Assembly: GCF_003601975.1 (NCBI RefSeq)
Contig: NZ_QZWZ01000024.1
Coordinates: forward strand, 33,376 to 97,375
From: Mesorhizobium waimense
GTDB lineage: Bacteria > Pseudomonadota > Alphaproteobacteria > Rhizobiales > Rhizobiaceae
DNA length: 64,000 nt
Direction: 5' to 3'
The notes beneath the pieces were generated by a model. It was not told where the DNA came from, did not search any database, and worked only from the letters and a program-made list of their open reading frames with translations. Shown piece by piece: positions 46,127-53,775 of the stretch. Both the position numbers and the translations under genes were made by a program. Position 1 is the first letter of the stretch. Every line of letters starts with the position of its first letter.

Positions 46127-46222
46127 TCAGGCCGTGCCGAGTGCGCCATAGGATCGCGCCACTTCGATGACCCCGCCAATCCGGCCTTCGCGGAGGGCGT
46201 CGATCGGACGCAGGCCGCCGAG
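46127..46222 (-). pseudogene. C-terminal remnant of an antitoxin-like protein
   Basis: On the minus strand an open stretch reads LGGLRPIDALREGRIGGVIEVARSYGALGTA before a stop at 46127. The GGLRPIDALREG pattern is that of the C-terminal end of small antitoxin or regulator proteins (Xre/MbcA-like). There is no start codon, and its upstream end meets the plus-strand AbiEi remnant at about 46222, so it is a truncated fragment. Identification rests on about 30 residues. Confidence 0.4.
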
Positions 46223-46286
46223 GCGAGGACTGCTCGTGAAGGCGGGTTACGGCCGCTATCGTGCTGTCCTTCCGAAGGCCGCTTGA
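46223..46286 (+). pseudogene. Second, truncated copy of the AbiEi-like C-terminus
   Basis: The plus strand reads RGLLVKAGYGRYRAVLPKAA then stops at 46284-46286. This parallels EGLLVKVGYGWYRAGALKAA at the end of the upstream 76-residue gene, base for base over long runs (CTGCTCGTGAAGG, CTATCG). No start or upstream half is present. It is a diverged partial duplicate, left after rearrangement with the minus-strand remnant beside it. Confidence 0.6.
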
Positions 46287-46550
46287 CCCGTCGCGTTTGG
46301 GCCGAAAGCTGGCTGGCAGCTCGGCGCAGGCTCTGTACTCACCTGACCCGATGCGGACGCTTGATCACTAGGAGCGTATCGTCCGCTTTGCCAAAAGCTT
46401 TCACCGCCGCGGTAACCATGTCGGACTCCAAGCCCCCAATTCTTCGAGAGGGACCTCCAGCTTCGACAGAAATCCGGGTCTAGAGCATTTCCCTGGCATC
46501 TGAGTTAATATTGCGGCTGAGGGACCCGAATTCAGCCTTGGGAGAGCTAT

Positions 46551-49500
46551 GTGGATGTTGCCGCTTGGTTGCGAGGCCTCGGCCTCCAGCAATACGAGCA
46601 GGCATTTCGCGACAACGCGATCGACGCGGAAGTCCTGCCGGAGCTGACCGATGCCGACCTTGAGAAGCTCGGTATGCTCCTCGGTCATCGCAAGCGATTC
46701 CGCAAAGCGGTAGTGGGGCTGGGGCCGTCGTCAAGCCATCCCGACGCGAGCACCGATGACATCGTGGCTCAGAGCCGCACCCGGGAGCTAAGCGCGGAGC
46801 GTCGACAGCTGACCGTCATGTTCGTGGATCTCGTCGGCTCGACGGCGCTGGCAACGCGTCTGGATCCCGAGGACCTGCGTGAGACCATCGGAGCGTATCA
46901 CCGCTGTGTCGCCGATACGGTCGCCCACTTCGGCGGCTTTGTCGCCAAGTATATGGGCGACGGAGTTTTGGTGTATTTCGGCTACCCGCAGGCGCACGAG
47001 AACGCCGCCGAGCAGGCGGTGCGCGCTGGCCTTGCTCTCGTCAATGCCGTTAGGCGACTCCCAGAGCCCGAGCCATTGCGGGTTCGTATCGGCATCGGCA
47101 CCGGACAGGTCGTCGTTGGCGATCTGATCACCGCCGGCGAAGGGCAAGAGCGCGGCGTCGTGGGCGAGACGCCGAACCTCGCCGCCCGCCTGCAAGCTCT
47201 TGCCGAACCCGACGCGGTCGTGATCGGGCCGCAAACGCGGCAGCTGGTCGGCGATCTTTTCGAATATCGCGATCTTGGCGCCGTCGAGGTGAAAGGCTTT
47301 CTGGAGCCGATCCATCCCTATCAAGTGTTTCGTGAGAGCGCTGTCGAAAGCCGGTTCGAGGCGCTGCATGGGACGACGCCGACGCCGCTGGTCGGGCGTG
47401 GGGAGGAGGTTGACCTGCTGCAACGCCACTGGCATCGCGCGAAAAGTGGTGAAGGTCGTGTGGTGCTGCTCTCAGGCGAGCCCGGGATCGGAAAGTCGCG
47501 CCTCACCGTCACCTTGCAGGAGCGGATCCAGAATGAGCCACACACCCGCTTGCGCTATTTCTGTTCGCCGCACCGTCAAGACAGCGCGCTCCACCCGACC
47601 ATTGCGCAGCTAGAACGTGCCGCCGGGTTGGAGCGCGACGACCCACCTGAGAGGAAGCTGGATAAGCTTGCGGCTCTGCTTGCCCCGGCCTCGCCGGAGG
47701 ACGTGGCGCTGCTGGCCGAGCTGCTGTCGTTGCCGACCGAAGGTCGCTTCCCGCCTCTCCAACTGACGCCCCAGCGGAAGAAAGAGAAGACCTTCGATGC
47801 GTTGCTCCGGCAGCTCGAAGACCTGGCGCGACAAGGTCCGGTGCTGATGCTCTTCGAGGATGTGCACTGGATCGACCCCAGCTCGCGCGAGCTGCTCGAC
47901 CTTGTAGTCGAGCGGGTGCCGCGCCTGCCAGTGCTGCTTTTCCTCACGTTCCGCCCCGAGTTTCAACCGCCATGGACCGGGCAGGCGCACGTCACGGTAC
48001 TTGTCCTCAATCGGCTCGACCGTCGTGAAGGCGCCGCGCTGGTCCAGCGGGTCGTCGGCACCGGAGAGCTGCCGAGCGACGTTGTCGCGGAGATCATCGA
48101 GCGCACGGATGGGGTGCCACTGTTCGTCGAGGAGCTGACCAAGGCGGTGTTGGAGGGCGGCAACGCCAGGACAGTGCTCTCAAGAGCTGCTGCGACGGCG
48201 TTGAGCGTCCCCGCCACGCTGCATGCCTCTTTGATGGCGCGGCTCGATCGCCTCGGCTCAACCGTTAAGGAGGTCGCACAGGTCGGCGCGGTTCTTGGTC
48301 GGGAGTTCTCCTACGAATTGCTGGCAGCGGTCGCACAGCGAAATGCCGCTGAGCTAAATGGCGCACTGGATCAACTCGTCGGCGCCGGTCTGGTGTTCTG
48401 CCGCGGGACGTGGCCACTGGCCACTTACCTCTTCAAGCATGCGCTCGTTCAGGACGCAGCGTATGGCACGCTGCTGCGCGCTAAGCGCCAGGAGCTACAT
48501 AAGCGTGTCGCAGATGTGTTGGAGGAAAAGTGTATCGAAATCACTGAAGCGCAACCCGAGCTCCTCGCGCACCACCTTCAGGAAGCTGGGGATTGGGCGG
48601 GCGCGCTCGATCACTGGCAAAAGGCGGGAAGGGCCGCCGTGGCCAGAGCTGCCACTCGGGAAGCCGTGTCGCACTTTGCCAGTGCTATTGACTGCAGCAG
48701 GAGACTTGGCGATGTGTCCGGCGGCGCCGAACGGATGACACGTCTCCACCTTGCGATGGCCAATGCCTTGATGCAGGCTGAAGGGTATCGTTCTGAGCGC
48801 CTTGGGAAGACGCTTGAAGATGCACGTCTTGCCGCCGCGAACACTGCATTGGTCGAATTGCAATGTGACGTTGCGCTTTCACTCGCCCCATTTTTTTATG
48901 CCACTGGGCGCAATCACGATTACCTGACCCTGGCCGAAGAGCAGCTCGCAAACTGTGCCGATCTCCTTCCAACGGCCTATCTGAGTGGTCTTTGGGCAAC
49001 CAAGGGGATTGCTCATTTCAACCGGGGAGAACAACCGCAGGCAGCGGAGGCTTTGCGGAATGCCTTAGATCTGATTGATCGTGTTGACCCAAGTCGCCGT
49101 ATTTTGTTCGCCGGTGCGGATCAACGTGTCTCTACCCAGGACTATCTTAGCGGTTCGCTGATCATTTTGGGCTTCATCGATGCTGCAGTCGAAGAGAACG
49201 AGCGCTTGGTTCGAAATGTTGACCAATTCGACAAGCCCTTCGACTTCGCCTGGCGTCTTCTCGCTCAGTGCGATTTGTGTGCGCTAGTCGGTCAATACGA
49301 GGAACTCCTTGAGAACGCTACGAAGATCGTCGAGATTTGCGAACGGCATGGCTACACGGCGCGTCGAAGTAGCGCCATTAGGTGGCGTGGCCATGCCCGC
49401 TCGCATTTAGGTGAACTGGATGCCGGCATCGATGACGTCCGGGAGAGTATGGTTCTTTGGCGTGGGCAGGGCGTCGTATTTCATACCCCTGAGAAAGCAT

Positions 49501-49886
49501 GCGAACTTTGTGATCTTCTCCTGCGGGCCGGTCGCATCGAAGACGCATCGCAAATGCTTGATGATGTCGATACCCTCGTTTTCGATACGGACGAGGCGAG
49601 CTACCTAGCAGAATGTATTCGCTTTCGTGGCCAAATCGCCGCTGGCCGAAGTGACCTGACGGGTGCAGCGCACCTATTCGAAACAGCAATTGCCACTGCC
49701 CGTCGGCAGCAAGCGAGACTCTTCGAGCTTCGCGCCGCAACGCAACTAGCACCAGTTCTGGCACGTCAAGGTCGTGTCCATGAGGCCGCGACGCGTCTGC
49801 AAGCGGTGGTCCACACATTTAACACTAGGTATCCAATCGTCGACCTCATCGCGGCACAACGGGCGCTGGACGCCCTGAGCCGTTGA
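46551..49886 (+). CDS. SAM domain - class III adenylate/guanylate cyclase - AAA ATPase - TPR signalling protein
   Basis: The 1111-residue cytoplasmic protein has a SAM domain (residues 1-55, WLRGLGLQQYEQAFRDNAI) and a class III cyclase domain (about 82-265) with metal aspartates D93 in FVDLVGSTAL and D137 in KYMGDGV and the transition-state arginine in NLAARLQ. An AAA_16/STAND-type ATPase follows, with Walker A GEPGIGKS at 309-316 and Walker B LMLFEDVHWID near 435. A long TPR-like helical tail runs from about 640. Such proteins are abundant in rhizobia; their signals are largely unknown. The start is a GTG with GGGAGAG upstream. The second half uses less GC-rich codons than the first. Confidence 0.88.
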   Translation: MDVAAWLRGLGLQQYEQAFRDNAIDAEVLPELTDADLEKLGMLLGHRKRFRKAVVGLGPSSSHPDASTDDIVAQSRTRELSAERRQLTVMFVDLVGSTALATRLDPEDLRETIGAYHRCVADTVAHFGGFVAKYMGDGVLVYFGYPQAHENAAEQAVRAGLALVNAVRRLPEPEPLRVRIGIGTGQVVVGDLITAGEGQERGVVGETPNLAARLQALAEPDAVVIGPQTRQLVGDLFEYRDLGAVEVKGFLEPIHPYQVFRESAVESRFEALHGTTPTPLVGRGEEVDLLQRHWHRAKSGEGRVVLLSGEPGIGKSRLTVTLQERIQNEPHTRLRYFCSPHRQDSALHPTIAQLERAAGLERDDPPERKLDKLAALLAPASPEDVALLAELLSLPTEGRFPPLQLTPQRKKEKTFDALLRQLEDLARQGPVLMLFEDVHWIDPSSRELLDLVVERVPRLPVLLFLTFRPEFQPPWTGQAHVTVLVLNRLDRREGAALVQRVVGTGELPSDVVAEIIERTDGVPLFVEELTKAVLEGGNARTVLSRAAATALSVPATLHASLMARLDRLGSTVKEVAQVGAVLGREFSYELLAAVAQRNAAELNGALDQLVGAGLVFCRGTWPLATYLFKHALVQDAAYGTLLRAKRQELHKRVADVLEEKCIEITEAQPELLAHHLQEAGDWAGALDHWQKAGRAAVARAATREAVSHFASAIDCSRRLGDVSGGAERMTRLHLAMANALMQAEGYRSERLGKTLEDARLAAANTALVELQCDVALSLAPFFYATGRNHDYLTLAEEQLANCADLLPTAYLSGLWATKGIAHFNRGEQPQAAEALRNALDLIDRVDPSRRILFAGADQRVSTQDYLSGSLIILGFIDAAVEENERLVRNVDQFDKPFDFAWRLLAQCDLCALVGQYEELLENATKIVEICERHGYTARRSSAIRWRGHARSHLGELDAGIDDVRESMVLWRGQGVVFHTPEKACELCDLLLRAGRIEDASQMLDDVDTLVFDTDEASYLAECIRFRGQIAAGRSDLTGAAHLFETAIATARRQQARLFELRAATQLAPVLARQGRVHEAATRLQAVVHTFNTRYPIVDLIAAQRALDALSR

Positions 49887-50168
49887 GGTCGCACCATCTG
49901 CGTCGGTTCCGACAACGTAGTTTGCGTCGATTTGATGCAAGCTTGGCGCATTGCGCACCCGAGACGCGCGTTCGTTTGGACTGGAATGTAACGGAATGGT
50001 TGAGATGAGACGTTCACGCTTGTCCCCGCGTAGGTCCGAACACGGCGCGAGCGCGACCTTGAGCATGGTCAGCTGCGATGTCTTCTGTGGATGGCTCCCG
50101 CGGTGCAAGGGGTTAGTTGAGTTTTGCGGATATCCGGTCAGGCTGGCCGGGGCGGAGGCTGTCCGACA
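49887..50168. other. 282-bp intergenic stretch before dmeRF
   Basis: No supported gene or hairpin lies here. The cyclase gene's end shows no terminator. The only clear signal is at the right edge, where the dmeR promoter begins. Confidence 0.5.
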
Positions 50169-50198
50169 TTGACACTATCCTCTCCAGGGGGATAGCAT
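50169..50198 (+). promoter_or_regulatory. dmeRF promoter with embedded DmeR-type operator
   Basis: TTGACA at 50169-50174 and TAGCAT at 50193-50198 make a -35/-10 pair with 18-bp spacing. The spacer and -10 hold the inverted repeat CTATCC (50175-50180) and GGATAG (50190-50195) around TCTCCAGGG. G/C-tract palindromes flanked by A/T are the operator type of the RcnR/CsoR family, so autorepression by DmeR, relieved by cobalt or nickel, is likely. The expected transcript start (about 50205) falls on the dmeR ATG at 50204, so the message may be leaderless or nearly so. Confidence 0.6.
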
Positions 50199-50203
50199 AA
50201 GGC

Positions 50204-50485
50204 ATGAGCGAACGTTCCCACATTCACGAAACCCATCCCGACATCATCAAGCGGCTGAAGCGCGCCGACGGCCATCTGCGCGGCATCATCGAGATGATCG
50301 AAGCCGGCCGGCCGTGTCTCGACATCGCCCAGCAACTGCATGCGGTCGAGAAGGCCATCTCCCAGGCCAAGAAGACGCTGATCCAGGATCACCTCAACCA
50401 TTGCCTGGAGGACGTCGTCGGACCGCTTGCGCGCGAGCAGCGCCGCTCGATCGACGAGTTCAAGGACATCACCAAATACCTGTGA
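50204..50485 (+). CDS. dmeR: RcnR/CsoR-family metal-responsive repressor
   Basis: The 93-residue all-helical protein has an N-terminal HIHETHPDIIKRLKRADGHLRGIIEMIE, a cysteine in GRPCLDIAQQLHAVE, and HLNHCLED near residue 67. The N-terminal histidines plus Cys and His in the middle fit the Ni/Co-sensing branch (RcnR, DmeR) rather than the copper-sensing CsoR ligand set. In Rhizobium leguminosarum the dmeR-dmeF pair confers cobalt and nickel resistance; the same order here supports the name. A weak ribosome site (AAGG) precedes the ATG, and the transcript may have almost no leader. Confidence 0.82.
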   Translation: MSERSHIHETHPDIIKRLKRADGHLRGIIEMIEAGRPCLDIAQQLHAVEKAISQAKKTLIQDHLNHCLEDVVGPLAREQRRSIDEFKDITKYL

Positions 50486-50495
50486 GACACGCGTT

Positions 50496-51824
50496 ATGAT
50501 GGACAGCGTTCGCGACTGGTTCGGCTTCGGCCCGGCAGCCCAAGGCTTTGCCGGGCATGGCCATGACCATGGCGAGGGCGGCCACGGTCACACGCACGGT
50601 GTGGTCGACCCGACCATTGCGACGACGACACGCGGCATCTGGGCAATCAAATGGTCGTTCGTGGTGCTGGCCATAACGTCATTGCTTCAGCTGGTCATCG
50701 TGTTCCTCTCGGGCAGCGTGGCGCTGCTCGCCGACACCATCCACAATGTCGGCGACGCAGTCACCGCCATACCGCTGTGGATCGCCTTCATGCTGGCAAG
50801 GCGCAAGCCGAGCAAGACCTTCACCTACGGCCTTGGCCGCGTCGAGGACTTGGCCGGCATCGTCATCGTGCTGATCATCCTGTTCAGCGCCCTCGTCGCC
50901 GGCTACGAGGCGATCGACAGGCTTATCAACCCAAAACCCATTACCTTCCTCGGCTGGGTGGCCGCCGCCGGCCTGATCGGCTTCCTCGGCAACGAGGCGG
51001 TCGCCGTGTTCCGGATCCGCGTCGGGCGCGAGATCAACAGCGCCGCGCTGATCGCGGACGGCTATCACGCCCGCACCGACGGCTTCACCAGCCTGGCGGT
51101 GGTGCTTGGCGCCATCGGCGTCTGGCTCGGCTTTCCGCTCACCGATCCGATCATCGGCCTTTTCATCACGGTGGCGATCTTCGCCATCGTCTGGCAGTCG
51201 TCGAAGGCGGTGCTGACGCGCATGCTCGACGGTGTCGAGCCGGGCATCGTCGATGAGATCCACCATGCGGCCGAGCATATTCGGGGTATCGAGCGGGTCG
51301 CCCAAGTCCAGGCGCGCTGGATCGGCCATCGCCTGCATGCCGATATCGCCATCAAGGTGGCCGACACCGCGTGCGCCAGGGACGTGGTCGGCCTCACCGA
51401 TGCCCTGAGGGGAGAGTTGTTCGATCACCTGCCGGCGCTCTCGGAGGCGAACATCCGCCTGGAAGGCGAGGGCAGGCCCGAGGCGGGAAGTTCCGGCCAC
51501 GCCCATCACGCGCCCGACCCGTTCAAAGTCGCCTGTGATCTGGCAACCGGAACGCTCGAAATCGTCGATACGCCCGCTGGCGAGCGCATGCGCCTCACCA
51601 TCGACAGCCATGCCGACGATCTCGGGGCGACCGTGATCATCGACCGGGCCGAAGGCCCCGAGACGCTGCCTCTCGGACCCGTCGCCGGCGATCACCACCG
51701 GCTCAAGAGCAGCGTCGCCCCGGCCGAGCCGCACGAGTTCGAGGCAAAGCTGATCCTGACCGCGAAGGGCAGGGAACAGGTCCTGAAGTTCAAGATGGTC
51801 GAGCCGGAAGGCCACCATCATTGA
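50496..51824 (+). CDS. dmeF: Cation diffusion facilitator (Co/Ni efflux)
   Basis: The 442-residue protein is a six-segment CDF transporter with the metal-site pairs LLADTIHNVGDAV in TM2 and ALIADGYHARTDGF in TM5. It has histidine-rich stretches at the N-terminus (GHGHDHGEGGHGHTHG, residues 21-36), in the C-terminal region (GHAHHAP) and at the very end (EGHHH). An extra C-terminal domain of about 130 residues follows the usual CDF cytoplasmic domain. It exports divalent cations from the cytoplasm in exchange for protons. The ATG starts ten bases after the dmeR stop. Confidence 0.88.
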   Translation: MMDSVRDWFGFGPAAQGFAGHGHDHGEGGHGHTHGVVDPTIATTTRGIWAIKWSFVVLAITSLLQLVIVFLSGSVALLADTIHNVGDAVTAIPLWIAFMLARRKPSKTFTYGLGRVEDLAGIVIVLIILFSALVAGYEAIDRLINPKPITFLGWVAAAGLIGFLGNEAVAVFRIRVGREINSAALIADGYHARTDGFTSLAVVLGAIGVWLGFPLTDPIIGLFITVAIFAIVWQSSKAVLTRMLDGVEPGIVDEIHHAAEHIRGIERVAQVQARWIGHRLHADIAIKVADTACARDVVGLTDALRGELFDHLPALSEANIRLEGEGRPEAGSSGHAHHAPDPFKVACDLATGTLEIVDTPAGERMRLTIDSHADDLGATVIIDRAEGPETLPLGPVAGDHHRLKSSVAPAEPHEFEAKLILTAKGREQVLKFKMVEPEGHHH

Positions 51825-52001
51825 CGATGGACGCCTCGCGCGGCATCACAAGCCGGACTGCGAAGATCCCGGGAGGCCGGCAAGGGCGCTTGTTGACAAG
51901 TGCGGCTGGAAATACAAGCATCAGGCAGGGGTTCAATCGCGACGACCCCGTGAGGCGTCAGCCCAATGTTCGCGTCCAGGCTCTCTGTTGAGGTGGACGC
52001 C

Positions 52002-53273
52002 ATGTTGTCATACTTTGCTGCCCAGAAATCGACCGATATCCGCAAGCCGAAGCGGAGATTTGCGCTGCTGCCTTCCGGTGCCGGCTCGACGGCTTCTTAT
52101 TTGCTCGCATCAAGGGGATTGCGGGCGTTTGGCGACGGACTTGTCAGTCTTTTGCTCCCGGCCTACCTGGCGGCGCTCGGCTTCAATGCTCTCGAGATCG
52201 GGATATTTGCCACGGCAACGCTTTCGGGATCGGCCGCGCTCACGCTAGGCGTCGGGGCCATCGCGCACCGTTTCTCGCGCCGCTCGCTGCTCGTCGCCGC
52301 CGCCATTCTGATGATTCTCACAGGATTTGCCTTCGCGCTCGTCCACGACTTCTGGCCGCTGCTTCTGGTCGCGTTCGTCGGAACCTTGAATCCATCCTCC
52401 GGCGACGTGAGCGTGTTTCTGCCGCTCGAACATGCGGAACTAGCGCACAGCGTCACCGATCGCGACCGTACCGCGCTGTTTGCGCGCTACAGCCTGGTCG
52501 GTGCCCTCATTGGGGCTGTTGGTGCTTTGGCGGCCGGCACCCCAGACCTCCTGCGGCAGCTTGTCGGTATGGAGATCAAACAGGCTCTTCAGTTCGCCTT
52601 CCTACTCTATGCTTTCCTTGGGGTCGGATCGCTAATCCTGTATCGGCGGTTGCCGGATGAATCGATCGACCCGAGTGCGCCGCCAGCGGAGCCCTTGCGC
52701 AAGTCTCGAACCATTGTCCTCACGCTGGCCGCCCTCTTCAGCCTGGACGCATTTGCGGGCGGGCTCGTGGTTCAGTCCCTCCTGGCATTGTGGCTTTATC
52801 AAACCTTTGGCCTGTCCCTCGCTACCGCGGGCGCAATCTTCTTCTGCACGGGCGTGCTTTCGGCCGTATCATACCTGGTGGCGGTTCAGATTTCCAAGCG
52901 GATTGGGCTGGTGAATACGATGGTGTTCACCCACCTGCCGTCGAGCCTTTGTCTGCTGCTCATTCCGTTCATGCACAGCCTCGCTTCGGTGATCGTCCTT
53001 CTGCTGATCCGGAGCGCACTGTCGCAGATGGACGTCCCGACCCGCACCTCTTACGTGATGGCGGTGGTTGCGCCTGGCGAGCGTGCCGCAGCAGCGAGCG
53101 TCACCGCCGTCCCGCGCAGCCTCGCATCGGCGGCGAGTCCAATGCTCGCCGGCTCGCTGCTTTCCGTGTCCGGCTTCGGCTGGCCACTGCTCATCGCTGG
53201 AGCCCTGAAGATCGTCTATGACATTCTTCTACTTGTGACGTTCCGCAAGATTCGGCCGCCGGAGGAACGCTAG
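52002..53273 (+). CDS. MFS transporter
   Basis: The 423-residue protein has about twelve membrane segments, with a motif-A-like HRFSRRSLLVAAAILM between TM2 and TM3 and a central cytoplasmic loop near residues 205-230 (DESIDPSAPPAEPLRKSRT). It is a major facilitator without the signatures of a characterised drug pump; the substrate is unknown. ATG 52002 is preferred for its GAGG eight bases upstream; ATG 51966 would add 12 residues with no ribosome site. A broken TetR-like regulator lies just downstream on the opposite strand and may once have controlled it. Confidence 0.82.
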   Translation: MLSYFAAQKSTDIRKPKRRFALLPSGAGSTASYLLASRGLRAFGDGLVSLLLPAYLAALGFNALEIGIFATATLSGSAALTLGVGAIAHRFSRRSLLVAAAILMILTGFAFALVHDFWPLLLVAFVGTLNPSSGDVSVFLPLEHAELAHSVTDRDRTALFARYSLVGALIGAVGALAAGTPDLLRQLVGMEIKQALQFAFLLYAFLGVGSLILYRRLPDESIDPSAPPAEPLRKSRTIVLTLAALFSLDAFAGGLVVQSLLALWLYQTFGLSLATAGAIFFCTGVLSAVSYLVAVQISKRIGLVNTMVFTHLPSSLCLLLIPFMHSLASVIVLLLIRSALSQMDVPTRTSYVMAVVAPGERAAAASVTAVPRSLASAASPMLAGSLLSVSGFGWPLLIAGALKIVYDILLLVTFRKIRPPEER

Positions 53274-53313
53274 CACAGTTCGCCAACTCCGTCGGAATCG
53301 GCGCCGCGATGCT

Positions 53314-53629
53314 TCAGACCGAGCCGATGCCGATGGCGGCCATTTGCTGGAATAAGTCGTCGACCTGCGCCGGCAAAAGGCTGGCGCTCTCGGCGATCCA
53401 CCAGGCAAGTACGGCAAGAAATGCTCCTGATTTGAACTGGACTGAGAATTCGGTGGGCACGCCGGCCTTGCTGGTCCGCTTGCCAGCGAGTTCGGTTCGC
53501 ACGGCGCGCCGGATCCGTTCGTATCGTCGCCTCGTAGTCGGCGTCGGTAGCGTAAACTCGGCCGGGCACAGGACCGGGGTCATCGACATGACGCACAACC
53601 CGCGAAACCAGTTCAGGTGTCAGGCGCAT
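53314..53629 (-). pseudogene. TetR-family regulator remnant (C-terminal domain only, frameshifted)
   Basis: On the minus strand RLTPELVSRVVRHVDDPGPV and TDADYEATI in one frame continue as RRAVRTELAGKRTSKAGV and SGAFLAVLAWWIAESASLLPAQVDDLFQQMAAIGI in the next, with the shift near 53520. The second part is the usual closing helices of a TetR/AcrR ligand-binding domain. The N-terminal helix-turn-helix is absent: nothing like it is seen between here and metH. It is a dead fragment. The 30 bp to the MFS gene and convergent orientation suggest an old regulator-transporter pair. Confidence 0.6.
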
Positions 53630-53719
53630 TCGACGCGGCTTCGCCCGCGAGACGACCGTGACAGGGCAAGCGTGAATGCGGCGAAAACCGGCGTGACTCT
53701 GAGGTCGAGTGGGCGTATG

Positions 53720-53747
53720 TTGACATAAAGATGTCTTTATGTAATTA
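53720..53747 (+). promoter_or_regulatory. metH promoter with SahR-like palindromic operator
   Basis: ACATAAAG at 53723-53730 and CTTTATGT at 53735-53742 form a perfect 8-bp inverted repeat with a 4-base centre, ATGT. It sits between TTGACA (53720-53725) and TAATTA (53742-53747), a good -35 and a plausible -10 at 16 bp. ArsR-family regulators bind such CATAAAG-type palindromes, and SahR of the methionine cycle in alphaproteobacteria is reported to use a similar site in front of metH. Assignment to SahR is by motif and target gene; no such regulator is in the window. Confidence 0.65.
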
Positions 53748-53775
53748 GGCGCGACTGTCGTCTTGAGGATGAAAA

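Noticed and set aside
46543..46551. ATG at 46549 as start of the cyclase gene
   Set aside because: It is in a different frame. The SAM domain begins in frame with GTG 46551.
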